Shown: positions 1 to 6,587, counted from the first letter of the stretch. The stretch is DNA of 6,652 bases from Zymogenus sp964542895 (GCA_964542895.1 CAZIWT010000169.1:1-6652); one strand, 5' to 3'. Notes: generated by a model not told the origin, from the sequence alone. Made by a program: numbers and translations.

Positions 1-1
1 C

Positions 2-103
2 CTGACGAAGCCGGAAGACCTGCACAGCGAAGAGGCGAAGAAGAAGTGGGCGGAGATACTCGACAATCTCGACCCGGAGGACTTCGGCAAGTACAAGATG
101 TGA
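2..103 (+). CDS. C-terminal end of an unrecognised protein (partial)
   Basis: An open frame enters from the left edge and runs 33 codons to a TGA at 101-103. The visible tail is very hydrophilic and charged, rich in Lys, Glu and Asp, with a likely amphipathic helix and the ending PEDFGKYKM. It has no membrane segment and no motif I can assign to a family. Codon choice resembles the genes downstream, so it is probably a real gene end. About 310 non-coding bases separate it from the next gene, so it is probably not part of the following operon. No function is proposed. Confidence 0.6.
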   Translation: MTKPEDLHSEEAKKKWAEILDNLDPEDFGKYKM

Positions 104-417
104 TCCGTTCCCGGGGGATCGAGGTGGGGCAGGGGTCGGCAGAGACTGCGGGAATGTTGAAGATGGGGGTAGGGGGAGATGGTGTGGGTCGATGTTAAGG
201 GGGCGGTGGGAATGGAGGTGACGTCGAAGGTGGCTTTCGTTGGAAGGTTTGGCGTCAGGATTCTTCTAAAATTTTCACCTTGAGCATTTTTCGGCAGATA
301 TCTACGGCTGGCCTTCAGTGGGCGAATCTGTAAATATCTCCGTAAATACCTAATTGCAAAAAACACATAGATATATCAAAATCAAAATACCCTTTTTTAA
401 GTTACGTACAAAAAAGC
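104..417. other. Non-coding spacer: G-rich first half, AT-rich leader second half
   Basis: No supportable gene lies here on either strand. Bases 121-240 hold about 63 G against 11 C on the + strand, with G-runs at 126-129, 132-135, 165-169, 172-176, 186-188, 199-203 and 208-210. From about 260 the composition turns AT-rich up to the next start codon. I see no clear intrinsic terminator for the upstream gene: GATCC at 102-106 and GGATC at 116-120 could pair across a 9-base loop, but no T-run follows. The spacer presumably holds the promoter of the downstream operon. Confidence 0.6.
354..382 (+). promoter_or_regulatory. Weak candidate promoter for the five-gene operon
   Basis: TTGCAA at 354-359 (4 of 6 matches to the -35 consensus) and CAAAAT at 377-382 (4 of 6 to the -10 consensus) are 17 bases apart, in an AT-rich stretch about 35 bases before the GTG start at 418. 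This is only a consensus match in AT-rich DNA. An alternative start is TTGAGC at 280-285, but it has a poor -10 partner. Some promoter is expected in this spacer; this exact placement is a guess. Confidence 0.25.
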
Positions 418-1467
418 GTGTCGAAAAAGAAATACCTCTGGATCGCAGTCATTATATACGCAATCCTTATTTTTGTAGGCTCATCAATTCCGGGAAGCCG
501 GATAAAGGCCGGCCCTCCCGGCTTCGACAAGCTCATACACCTGTTCGAATATCTCGTTTTATCCGCACTCCTGTTTGCCGCCCTCGCCTACGGCGGTAAA
601 AGGGGTGATCTAAAAAGCTACCTTCTCCTCTCCTTTTTGATCGCCTCCATCTACGGCGTTTCGGACGAGGTTCACCAGCTCTTCGTTCCTGGTAGGTTTT
701 TCGAGCCGCTTGACATCTTTACAGATTCAGTCGGCTCCCTCATCGGTTCATACTGGGCATTCAGGATTTCGATGAGAAAAAAAGACCCGTGGGACGTGGA
801 TTATAAAGAGGCGAGGTTGATCCAGAAGGAGATGAAAAAGAAGCTCGTCCTCGAGGGTGACTTGAAAAACGTCAAGCTGGTCGCCGGGGCGGACGTATCG
901 TCCGAGATGAGATCGAAAAAACAAAGCGACCGGATTTTCGCTGCGGTCGTCGTTATGGATATAGATACCTTAGAGGTCGTCGACTCGGCCCACCACGCGA
1001 TGAAGATAAGTTTTCCCTACATCCCGGGCCTCCTCTCTTTCAGGGAGGGGCCGGCAGTAGTCAAAGCCTTCGAGAAGTTGAAGACCCTCCCACAGGCCGT
1101 GATCTTCGACGGGCAGGGGATCGCCCATCAGAGGAGGTTCGGCCTCGCCTCCCACCTGGGTGTGATTTTAAATATCCCCTCCGTAGGCTGCGCAAAGACA
1201 AGGCTCGTGGGCGAGTACGGCGAGGTAGGCATGGAGAAGGGGAGCAGGACGCCGATGACCCAGGACGGCGATCTTTTGGGCTACGTCGTCAGGACGAGAA
1301 GCGGAGTAAAACCTGTCTTTGTCTCACCAGGAAACCTGATAAGCAGAGAAGCCGCCGTGGACCTGGTCCTATCATCGGTTAAGAAGTACAGGCTCCCGGA
1401 GCCGATCAGGGCGGCCCACAATCTGGCGAACAGGGTAAGGAGAGAGTTCAAGGACAACGAAAAATGA
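418..1467 (+). CDS. VanZ-like membrane domain fused to endonuclease V (deoxyinosine 3'-endonuclease)
   Basis: This 349-residue protein has two domains. Residues 1-118 resemble VanZ: four predicted membrane helices near 6-22, 40-58, 67-80 and 97-117, with conserved DKLIH (37-41), DEVHQLFVPGR (83-93) and DIFTDSVGSLIG (99-110). Residues 119-349 are a complete endonuclease V, which in known members nicks DNA one base 3' of deoxyinosine. Seen here are AGADV (D159), PYIPG (Y201), SFRE (E210), DGQG (D231), H237, CAKTRL (K260) and H334. The spacings Y-E 9, E-D 21, D-H 6 and D-K 29 equal those of characterised enzymes (Y80, E89, D110, H116, K139 in Thermotoga numbering). Lysines at the N-terminus, in the 61-66 loop and after helix 4 predict both ends and the nuclease in the cytoplasm. 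The start is GTG with no clear ribosome binding site. No upstream in-frame start exists before a TAA at 343-345, and no other Met precedes residue 119. The stop overlaps the next start (ATGA). What the VanZ part does is unknown. Confidence 0.9.
   Translation: MSKKKYLWIAVIIYAILIFVGSSIPGSRIKAGPPGFDKLIHLFEYLVLSALLFAALAYGGKRGDLKSYLLLSFLIASIYGVSDEVHQLFVPGRFFEPLDIFTDSVGSLIGSYWAFRISMRKKDPWDVDYKEARLIQKEMKKKLVLEGDLKNVKLVAGADVSSEMRSKKQSDRIFAAVVVMDIDTLEVVDSAHHAMKISFPYIPGLLSFREGPAVVKAFEKLKTLPQAVIFDGQGIAHQRRFGLASHLGVILNIPSVGCAKTRLVGEYGEVGMEKGSRTPMTQDGDLLGYVVRTRSGVKPVFVSPGNLISREAAVDLVLSSVKKYRLPEPIRAAHNLANRVRREFKDNEK
763..774 (+). promoter_or_regulatory. Internal ribosome binding site and ATG at the VanZ/endonuclease V junction
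   Basis: AGGA at 763-766 lies 5 bases before an in-frame ATG at 772-774, which encodes Met119 and is the first ATG of the reading frame. Initiation here would give a free 231-residue endonuclease V, close to the roughly 220-225 residues of standalone enzymes. The site is better placed than anything before the GTG at 418. The sequence is seen directly; its use as a start is inferred. Confidence 0.45.
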
Positions 1468-3722
1468 AGGGGTTTTTCGAGGTTATGAAAAAGGCGAGAT
1501 ATTTCATTTTGGTATTTCTCTCCCTGATCCTCTTTGTCGTCTTCCAGTTTTCATGCGTAAAGAGGATATCCCGCTTTCAGCCGGGCGACGAGTTCCTGTA
1601 CGTCCTCTCGCTCATGTCGGAGAGGAAATACGAATCGCTCCTCATGGAAGTCGACGGGATGAAGCTCTCGTCTCTGAAGGAGTCCCAGGCCAACAAGATC
1701 GCGTACATGGCGGCCATGGTTGCGATGAAGCAGGGAAAGCCCGATACCGCCGAGAGATACCTCAAGTATTGCCTCGCAAACTACCGGGAGATGGAGGACT
1801 ACGCGATCTACAACCTGTCGGTGCTCTATTCCTCCACAGGAAGCTACGAGCGGGCCCTTAAGCTCGGAGAGAGGCTCATCAACGATCATCCGGACAGCGT
1901 CTGGAATAAAGAGATGACCGTAAAGATCGCCGACTATCTGGTGGGTACAGGTCAGCCGGAGAGGGCGCTTGAAATCTACGACTACTTCCTCAAGTCGAAC
2001 AAGAAGTCGAAACAGTACCCGGTCGTGCTCTTTAAAAAAGGGAAGACCCTCGACTCGATTGGCAAAAAGGAGGAGGCCAAGCGCATTTACAAGTCCGTGT
2101 GGCTGGATTATCCGGCGAGCGAAACAGCGGGCGAGGCCTTCTTTGCGCTAACGAAGATCGGCGGGCTTTCCAATATAACGGAAGGGGAGCTGAAAAGGAG
2201 GGTTGACGCCCTCTACAACGCCAACCGCTACAACAGCGCTCTGAACGCCATAACAGAGATGCCGGCGCTTTTAGGGACGACAAAGGCGAGGCTCAAGACA
2301 AGAAGCGAGCTCGACTTCATCAGGGCCAAGTGTCACTACCGAAAGAGGAACTACAGGAAGGCGTCCGATATCCTGAGCGGCCTTGTAAAGAACAACAAGA
2401 ACCTCCCCCCGAAGCTCCCGTATAACCTCCTCCTCTTCTGGCAGGCAAAGACATACGACAAGATGGAAAAGGACGGCCTCGCAATATCGGCCTACCTCAA
2501 AATATATAACTCGAGTCCCAGAAGCACCCTTGCCGACGACGCTCTCTACCTCGCCGCCAGGACGTACGAGGAGATAAAGGACTACGACAATGCGCTTAAC
2601 TATTACAAGAAATACCTGAAGAGCTATTCCCACAGCAGGAGGATAAAAGACGTCCTCTGGTACATAGGCTGGATATACTACGTCAGGGGGGACTACAGGG
2701 CCGCTGAGAGATATTTTGACCGAATGACCAAAAGCTACAGGGGCAAAAGCGAGTATCCCCAGTATCTATACTGGAAGGCGAGGGCGCTGGAGGAGCAGTT
2801 CAAGATCGAGGAGGCGATGGCGATCTACCGGACGCTGATAGATAAGTACAGCTATACCTACTACAACTACCAGGCGATAGAGAGGCTTAAAAGTATGGGC
2901 CTTTCCGTAACGATCAGGCCGAGGAGCGATCACTTCGATCCGAACTTCTGGTCGCCGGGACTCATGCGCTACACCAAATTCACATCGGACGAGAGGATAA
3001 CGTCCCACCTCAAGAAGTCCTTGGAGCTGATGTCGATGAACATGAACGACAAGGCGTCGATGGAGCTGGATCTGATCGTGGAGCGGTGCGTGGGGGATCC
3101 GGAGCTTCTGATCGAGGTGGCGAGGCTCCTCAGGTGCTCCGGCGATTACTACACACCGGTGGTGATAGCGAACCGGTATTTCAAAAACTACCTGAGCGAG
3201 TATATACCGGGGGAAAACGACCTCTACTGGCAGATGAAATACCCGGAGGCCTACAAGGGGGAGGTGGTGAGGCTCTGCAAGGAAAACGACCTCGAGCCCG
3301 CCTTAATATATTCCGTGATGCGCGCCGAGAGCCTCTTCCAGCCGGGGGTCTACTCCTGGGCCGGGGCGGTGGGGCTGATGCAGATCATGCCGGCAACTGG
3401 AAAGGAGATAGCCGGTAATATCGGTCACGAGGACTTCGAGGTGAAAGACCTCCTCGATTACAGGACGAACCTTAAGTTCGGCGTTTATTACCTCAAGGGG
3501 CTTATGAGGGAGTTTAACGGCGACAAGGTCCTCGCCCTCTGCGGATACAACGCCGGCCCCGGAAACGCGAGGAAGTGGAAGCGAAACGCCGACCCGAAAA
3601 TGGAGATGGACGAGTTTATAGAGAACATCCCCTATTCGGAGACGAGGGGATACGTCAAGCGGATACTGCAATTTTACAGCATATACAGGTCGTTGTATGA
3701 AGGCGAAAATATTATCGAATAG
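1464..3722 (+). CDS. Slt-type lytic murein transglycosylase with N-terminal TPR region
   Basis: This 752-residue exported protein should cleave the MurNAc-GlcNAc bond of peptidoglycan with formation of a 1,6-anhydro end. An N-terminal hydrophobic segment (about 11-30) is followed by Cys31. The preceding QFS is a poor lipobox, so it may be a lipoprotein, or be held or cleaved otherwise. Residues about 85-480 form tetratricopeptide-like helical repeats, with aromatic and Ala/Gly-spaced pairs such as LWYIGWIYY near 400. The C-terminal SLT domain (about 605-740) has the catalytic Glu in MRAES (E622), GLMQIMP (637-643) and CGYNAGPGNA (from 693). It is longer than E. coli Slt70 (about 645 residues) because of extra repeats. 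The ATG at 1464 overlaps the previous stop and has AAGGA 9 bases upstream. An alternative ATG at 1485 gives a more typical signal peptide but its GAGG is only 2 bases away. The 3' end overlaps pyrK by 26 bases. Confidence 0.9.
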   Translation: MKGFFEVMKKARYFILVFLSLILFVVFQFSCVKRISRFQPGDEFLYVLSLMSERKYESLLMEVDGMKLSSLKESQANKIAYMAAMVAMKQGKPDTAERYLKYCLANYREMEDYAIYNLSVLYSSTGSYERALKLGERLINDHPDSVWNKEMTVKIADYLVGTGQPERALEIYDYFLKSNKKSKQYPVVLFKKGKTLDSIGKKEEAKRIYKSVWLDYPASETAGEAFFALTKIGGLSNITEGELKRRVDALYNANRYNSALNAITEMPALLGTTKARLKTRSELDFIRAKCHYRKRNYRKASDILSGLVKNNKNLPPKLPYNLLLFWQAKTYDKMEKDGLAISAYLKIYNSSPRSTLADDALYLAARTYEEIKDYDNALNYYKKYLKSYSHSRRIKDVLWYIGWIYYVRGDYRAAERYFDRMTKSYRGKSEYPQYLYWKARALEEQFKIEEAMAIYRTLIDKYSYTYYNYQAIERLKSMGLSVTIRPRSDHFDPNFWSPGLMRYTKFTSDERITSHLKKSLELMSMNMNDKASMELDLIVERCVGDPELLIEVARLLRCSGDYYTPVVIANRYFKNYLSEYIPGENDLYWQMKYPEAYKGEVVRLCKENDLEPALIYSVMRAESLFQPGVYSWAGAVGLMQIMPATGKEIAGNIGHEDFEVKDLLDYRTNLKFGVYYLKGLMREFNGDKVLALCGYNAGPGNARKWKRNADPKMEMDEFIENIPYSETRGYVKRILQFYSIYRSLYEGENIIE

Positions 3723-4464
3723 GGAGGTCGCCCCCGGCTACTTCAGGCTCGCCGTAACTGCGACTAAGGAGCTTCTTGGCGGGAGGCCGGGGCAGTTTGT
3801 CATGGTGAGGGGCGACGGCTGGGAGACCGATCCCCTCCTCAGAAGGCCCTTTTCGATATACCGCTTCCGTAAAGATATCGAGGCCGTGGAGATACTCTAC
3901 CGGCCGGTGGGGAGGGGAACGAGGCTCCTCTCCCGCATGAAGGCGGGCGGGTTTCTCGACATCCTTGGGCCCCTCGGAAACGGCTTTCACGAACCCACTG
4001 AGGGGAAAAGAACGCTTCTGGTGGCGGGGGGGATCGGTGTTGCCCCCTTAATCTCCCTTGCGGAGGCGAAGGGCGGTGGTACACGTCTCATCATGGGGGG
4101 CAAGACCGAAGACGATATATCATATGTCTTTGAGGACGAAAGGGAGCTTGGAATAGACGCAACGTACGTAACGGAGGACGGAAGCTTCGGGAAGATGGGG
4201 ACGTCTATCTCCGCCATGAGGGAGACGGCCTCCAGAGGCGATACGGTCTTTGCCTGCGGGCCGTTTCAGATGTTGAGGGAGGTGGAGAGGCTTTCCAAGG
4301 AGGTTGGCTTTTCGGCTTACATCTCCTACGAGGAGAGGATGGGGTGCGGTACGGGCCTCTGCTTCGGGTGCGTTGTGATGGGGGCCGGTGGGGAGTATCT
4401 CCTCACATGCAAGGACGGTCCGGTGTTTAACGTCAACGAGCTTTCGTGGAAGGATATTGATTAG
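3697..4464 (+). CDS. pyrK: Dihydroorotate dehydrogenase B, electron transfer subunit
   Basis: This 255-residue cytosolic flavoprotein passes electrons from the PyrD subunit to NAD+ through FAD and a [2Fe-2S] cluster. Family features in order are the FAD-binding RRPFS (49-53), a pyridine-nucleotide-binding segment VAGGIGVAP (109-117), CGPFQML (187-193), and the cluster cysteines C217, C222, C225 and C238 in the spacing Cx4C, x2C, x12C. Length is usual for PyrK. The ATG lies inside the end of the transglycosylase gene (26-base overlap), with AGGT 6 bases upstream, so translational coupling is likely. Its partner pyrD follows after 11 bases, which separates it from the related sulfide dehydrogenase, hydrogenase and ferredoxin reductase subunits of the same fold. 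Confidence 0.95.
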   Translation: MKAKILSNREVAPGYFRLAVTATKELLGGRPGQFVMVRGDGWETDPLLRRPFSIYRFRKDIEAVEILYRPVGRGTRLLSRMKAGGFLDILGPLGNGFHEPTEGKRTLLVAGGIGVAPLISLAEAKGGGTRLIMGGKTEDDISYVFEDERELGIDATYVTEDGSFGKMGTSISAMRETASRGDTVFACGPFQMLREVERLSKEVGFSAYISYEERMGCGTGLCFGCVVMGAGGEYLLTCKDGPVFNVNELSWKDID

Positions 4465-4475
4465 GATGCGTTTTA

Positions 4476-5393
4476 ATGTTTGACCTTTCCCTAAATATGT
4501 TCGGGGTCGATTTCAAAAACCCGGTCTTCACCGCCTCCGGTACGGCGGGCTACGGCATCGAGCTTACGTCCTATGTCGATCTCGACAGGGTCGGCGCCGT
4601 AATAACCAAGGGGGTGTCGGCAGGGCCGAAGTTGGGAAATCCCCAGCCGAGGATAATAGAGACGCCGTCAGGGATCTTGAATTCCATCGGCCTCCAGAAC
4701 ATCGGCGTGAAAAGTCTCATCGACGAAGTCCTTCCCGAACTGGAAAAGTACGACACGAAGGTTATCGTAAACGTCTTCGGCGACGACATCGACGGCTACA
4801 TAGAGGCAGCCGGTGCCTTTCTCAACGAGGATCGGGTGGACGCCCTCGAAGTCAACCTCTCCTGCCCGAACGTCAAGGAGGGGGGAATCGCCTTCGGGAG
4901 GGACCCGAAGGTCTCGGCAAGTGTAACCTCATCCGTGGTCGAGGCGTCGAAAAAGCCGGTAATCGTGAAACTCACGCCCAACGTGACCGACATCGCACCG
5001 ATAGCGAGGGCGGTGGAGAAGGCGGGGGCCTCTGCGATATCGGTCATAAACACCCTTCTGGGGATGGCAGTGGACGTGGAAAACCGAATCCCGTTTTTCA
5101 AGAACCTCACGGCGGGACTCTCCGGCCCCGCGATAAGGCCGGTGGCGTTGAGGTTCGTCTGGGAGACGGCGAGGGCCGTCAATATCCCGGTTATCGGGAT
5201 CGGCGGGATCACGTCGGGAGTAGACGCCCTGGAGTTTATCATGGCCGGGGCCTCGGCCGTTCAGGTAGGGACGGCGAACATGATAGATCCCGGAGCCGTC
5301 TCTAATGTGGTCGATGAAATAGAGGATTTCTGCATCAGAAATAAAATCTCTAATCTCAACGAGATTAGGGGGATCATAAAAGAGGATGGTTGA
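4476..5393 (+). CDS. pyrD: Dihydroorotate dehydrogenase B, catalytic subunit (class 1B)
   Basis: This 305-residue FMN-containing TIM-barrel enzyme oxidises dihydroorotate to orotate, the fourth step of pyrimidine synthesis. Seen are SGTAGYG (21-27), TKGVS (44-48), NSIGLQN (69-75), the active-site loop NLSCPN with C130 (the same residue number as the catalytic Cys of Lactococcus PyrDB; a Cys rather than Ser marks class 1), KLTPN (165-169), INTLLG (191-196), GLSGPAIRP (214-222) and the phosphate-binding GIGGI (241-245). Length is near the usual 300-310. The ATG has AGGA 9 bases upstream, overlapping the pyrK stop. Class 1B rather than 1A follows from the adjacent pyrK. The last codons contain a strong hairpin, listed separately. 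Confidence 0.96.
   Translation: MFDLSLNMFGVDFKNPVFTASGTAGYGIELTSYVDLDRVGAVITKGVSAGPKLGNPQPRIIETPSGILNSIGLQNIGVKSLIDEVLPELEKYDTKVIVNVFGDDIDGYIEAAGAFLNEDRVDALEVNLSCPNVKEGGIAFGRDPKVSASVTSSVVEASKKPVIVKLTPNVTDIAPIARAVEKAGASAISVINTLLGMAVDVENRIPFFKNLTAGLSGPAIRPVALRFVWETARAVNIPVIGIGGITSGVDALEFIMAGASAVQVGTANMIDPGAVSNVVDEIEDFCIRNKISNLNEIRGIIKEDG
5347..5371 (+). repeat. Hairpin in the 3' end of pyrD
   Basis: CTAATCTC at 5350-5357 and GAGATTAG at 5361-5368 are perfect complements around an AAC loop. The stem can extend outward by two G-U pairs and one C-G pair, to 11 pairs. It lies inside pyrD codons and ends 9 bases before the AGAGGA (5381-5386) serving the next gene. No T-run follows, so it is not an intrinsic terminator. 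A role in mRNA stability or in setting translation of the next gene is possible but unproven. Confidence 0.5.
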
Positions 5394-5396
5394 AAA

Positions 5397-5936
5397 ATGA
5401 GCTCATTTGAAGATGTCTATATTCACCCTTCTGCGGTTCTGCTGGGCGATGTGAAGATCGGCAAGAACTCGAGCGTCTGGCCGGGCGCCTCGATCAGGGC
5501 GGATTTCAACTCTATTACGATCGGGGAGTACACGAGCGTACAGGACAATTCGGTGATCCACGCGACGCCATTCAACGCAACAGTGGTGGGGGACTACGTA
5601 ACCATAGGTCACTCGGCGGTCCTCCACGCCTGCAGGATAGGGGATAACGTCCTTGTGGGGATGAACTCGACGATCCTGGACGGGGCGGTGATAGGGAACA
5701 ACTCGGTTGTTGCGGCGGGAAGTGTGGTACTGCCCGGGACGGTGGTTCCGGAGGGGTCTCTCGTTATGGGCGTTCCCGGAAAGGTAAAAGAGGGTAAGGC
5801 CGTGCCCCCGGAAAGAATAAGGCAGGGTGCCCTGGTATATTACGAGCTCTCAAGAAGACATCTCAAGGGCTTGGAGACGTTTCCCGCAGACGAGGTTATG
5901 GAGGCGATGAAGAAATATGACGAGAGCGATCAGTAG
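5397..5936 (+). CDS. Gamma-carbonic-anhydrase family protein (left-handed beta-helix)
   Basis: This 179-residue cytosolic protein is built of hexapeptide repeats from about residue 10 to 128 (for example VKIGKN, ITIGEY, VTIGHS, AVIGNN), which form a left-handed beta-helix trimer. A C-terminal helix follows (about 137-175). The three zinc ligands of the family are visible as H55 (SVIHA), H72 (IGHS) and H77 (VLHAC), with R34, D36 and Q49 also at conserved places. It belongs with the YrdA/PaaY/CamH-like group, which lacks the acidic loop of the archaeal Cam enzyme; some members hydrate CO2 and others have no shown activity. A related acyltransferase is less likely because the His triad is intact. 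The start lies 3 bases after the pyrD stop, with AGAGGA 10 bases upstream, and it is the last gene of the operon. Supplying bicarbonate to carbamoyl phosphate synthesis is an inference from context. Confidence 0.9.
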   Translation: MSSFEDVYIHPSAVLLGDVKIGKNSSVWPGASIRADFNSITIGEYTSVQDNSVIHATPFNATVVGDYVTIGHSAVLHACRIGDNVLVGMNSTILDGAVIGNNSVVAAGSVVLPGTVVPEGSLVMGVPGKVKEGKAVPPERIRQGALVYYELSRRHLKGLETFPADEVMEAMKKYDESDQ

Positions 5937-6025
5937 ACGGATTCTATCCTTTCAATCCCTTTAAAACCCCCCTGAGGCTCCCCCGTAAGGCCCTTGTAAG
6001 GATATAGACACTGTCACCCAAAAAA

Positions 6026-6054
6026 GGGGGGCCGTTTTTGGCCCACAAATTTTT
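6026..6054. terminator. Probable bidirectional terminator between convergent genes
   Basis: GGGCC at 6029-6033 pairs with GGCCC at 6040-6044 around a 6-base loop. On the + strand a T-run (6050-6054) follows after ACAAA. On the - strand the same stem is followed, after CCC, by six T's (the A-run 6020-6025). It lies between the end of the operon at 5936 and the end of the opposing gene at 6062. The short stem and the gap before the + strand T-run make it stronger for the - strand. Confidence 0.55.
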
Positions 6055-6061
6055 CCCTATC

Positions 6062-6547
6062 CTACTTTCCGGTTACCAGGAAGTACTCTATCACGATGCT
6101 CTTCCCGGCACCCTCATAGGTCCAGATTACGTAGCTTCCGGGAGTGAGTACGACTCTGGAGAGGGGGGTGGTTTCGGCCCTGAATTCGTCGAAGCCGCCG
6201 CCGGTTGCCGGTGAGGGATTGTCTATCTCCTCCGTAGACTCCGCGTCCGGTATCGATTCATCGTACGTATTGGACGAAGGCGTATATTTATATACCTCAT
6301 CTATTGTGCCCTCGCCTGTTACGGAGGCGATACCCCAGCCTTTTTCCGCGCCCCACACGGTCAGGTTAAAGGCGGTCATATTCTCGGGGACCGTAAACTT
6401 CGTCTTGAAGGGTTTGTTGTTGTCGTGATCGGGAGGGACTTTAATCGTGATGGTCTTTTTGGTTATGGTCTCCCCGGAGATATCGCTTGCGACGACTAAA
6501 AATATACTCAAAGACATTATAAAGGCAAACAGAAAAGATCTTCTCAA
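6062..6547 (-). CDS. Small secreted protein of unknown function
   Basis: I do not recognise a family in this 161-residue protein. Residues 1-25 look like a Sec signal peptide: Arg-Arg near the start, a hydrophobic core from 5 to 20, then VAS-D or ISG-E as possible cleavage sites. The mature part has alternating hydrophobic strands (about 27-37, 50-65, 131-142 and 148-158), suggesting a beta-sandwich. An acidic, Pro/Ser/Thr-rich stretch at about 95-125 includes a GGG. There is no cysteine, membrane anchor or lipobox, so it is likely periplasmic or extracellular. The start is TTG: GGAGGA at 6553-6558 sits 5 bases before it. The nearby ATG at 6558-6560 is in another frame and gives no signal peptide. 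The gene converges on the operon and has its own promoter. Confidence 0.8.
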   Translation of the reverse strand: MRRSFLFAFIMSLSIFLVVASDISGETITKKTITIKVPPDHDNNKPFKTKFTVPENMTAFNLTVWGAEKGWGIASVTGEGTIDEVYKYTPSSNTYDESIPDAESTEEIDNPSPATGGGFDEFRAETTPLSRVVLTPGSYVIWTYEGAGKSIVIEYFLVTGK

Positions 6548-6552
6548 TCTTA

Positions 6553-6558
6553 TCCTCC
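6553..6558 (-). promoter_or_regulatory. Ribosome binding site that fixes a TTG start
   Basis: Read on the - strand, GGAGGA is followed by TAAGA and then TTG at 6547-6545. This near-perfect Shine-Dalgarno at ideal spacing supports TTG as the real start of the secreted protein, since no in-frame ATG lies close upstream. Confidence 0.75.
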
Positions 6559-6587
6559 ATGATCCGAAGGGGAAAATGACTTCAGGT

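Noticed and set aside
102..120. GATCC/GGATC hairpin over the stop of the partial first gene as a terminator
   Set aside because: The stem is only 5 pairs with a 9-base loop and no T-run follows.
354..599. 81-codon frame overlapping the start of the VanZ-endonuclease V gene
   Set aside because: It is a shifted-frame shadow: the translation is basic and low in hydrophobic order, while the overlapping frame gives clear VanZ motifs.
2032..2633. Minus-strand frames inside the transglycosylase gene
   Set aside because: They lie opposite the well-supported TPR region, show no family motifs and have the odd composition of antisense reading.
4796..5242. 148-codon minus-strand frame opposite pyrD
   Set aside because: It is antisense to conserved pyrD motifs, including the active-site loop, and has no recognisable domain or ribosome binding site.
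5945..6004. 7-base inverted repeat TATCCTT / AAGGATA and a GTAAGG direct repeat (5985-5990, 5996-6001) in the convergent spacer
   Set aside because: The arms are short and 46 bases apart; this is compatible with chance, and no tRNA, small RNA or attachment-site pattern accompanies them.
6144..6428. 94-codon plus-strand frame opposite the secreted protein
   Set aside because: The minus strand has a signal peptide, strong ribosome binding site and promoter; this frame has none.
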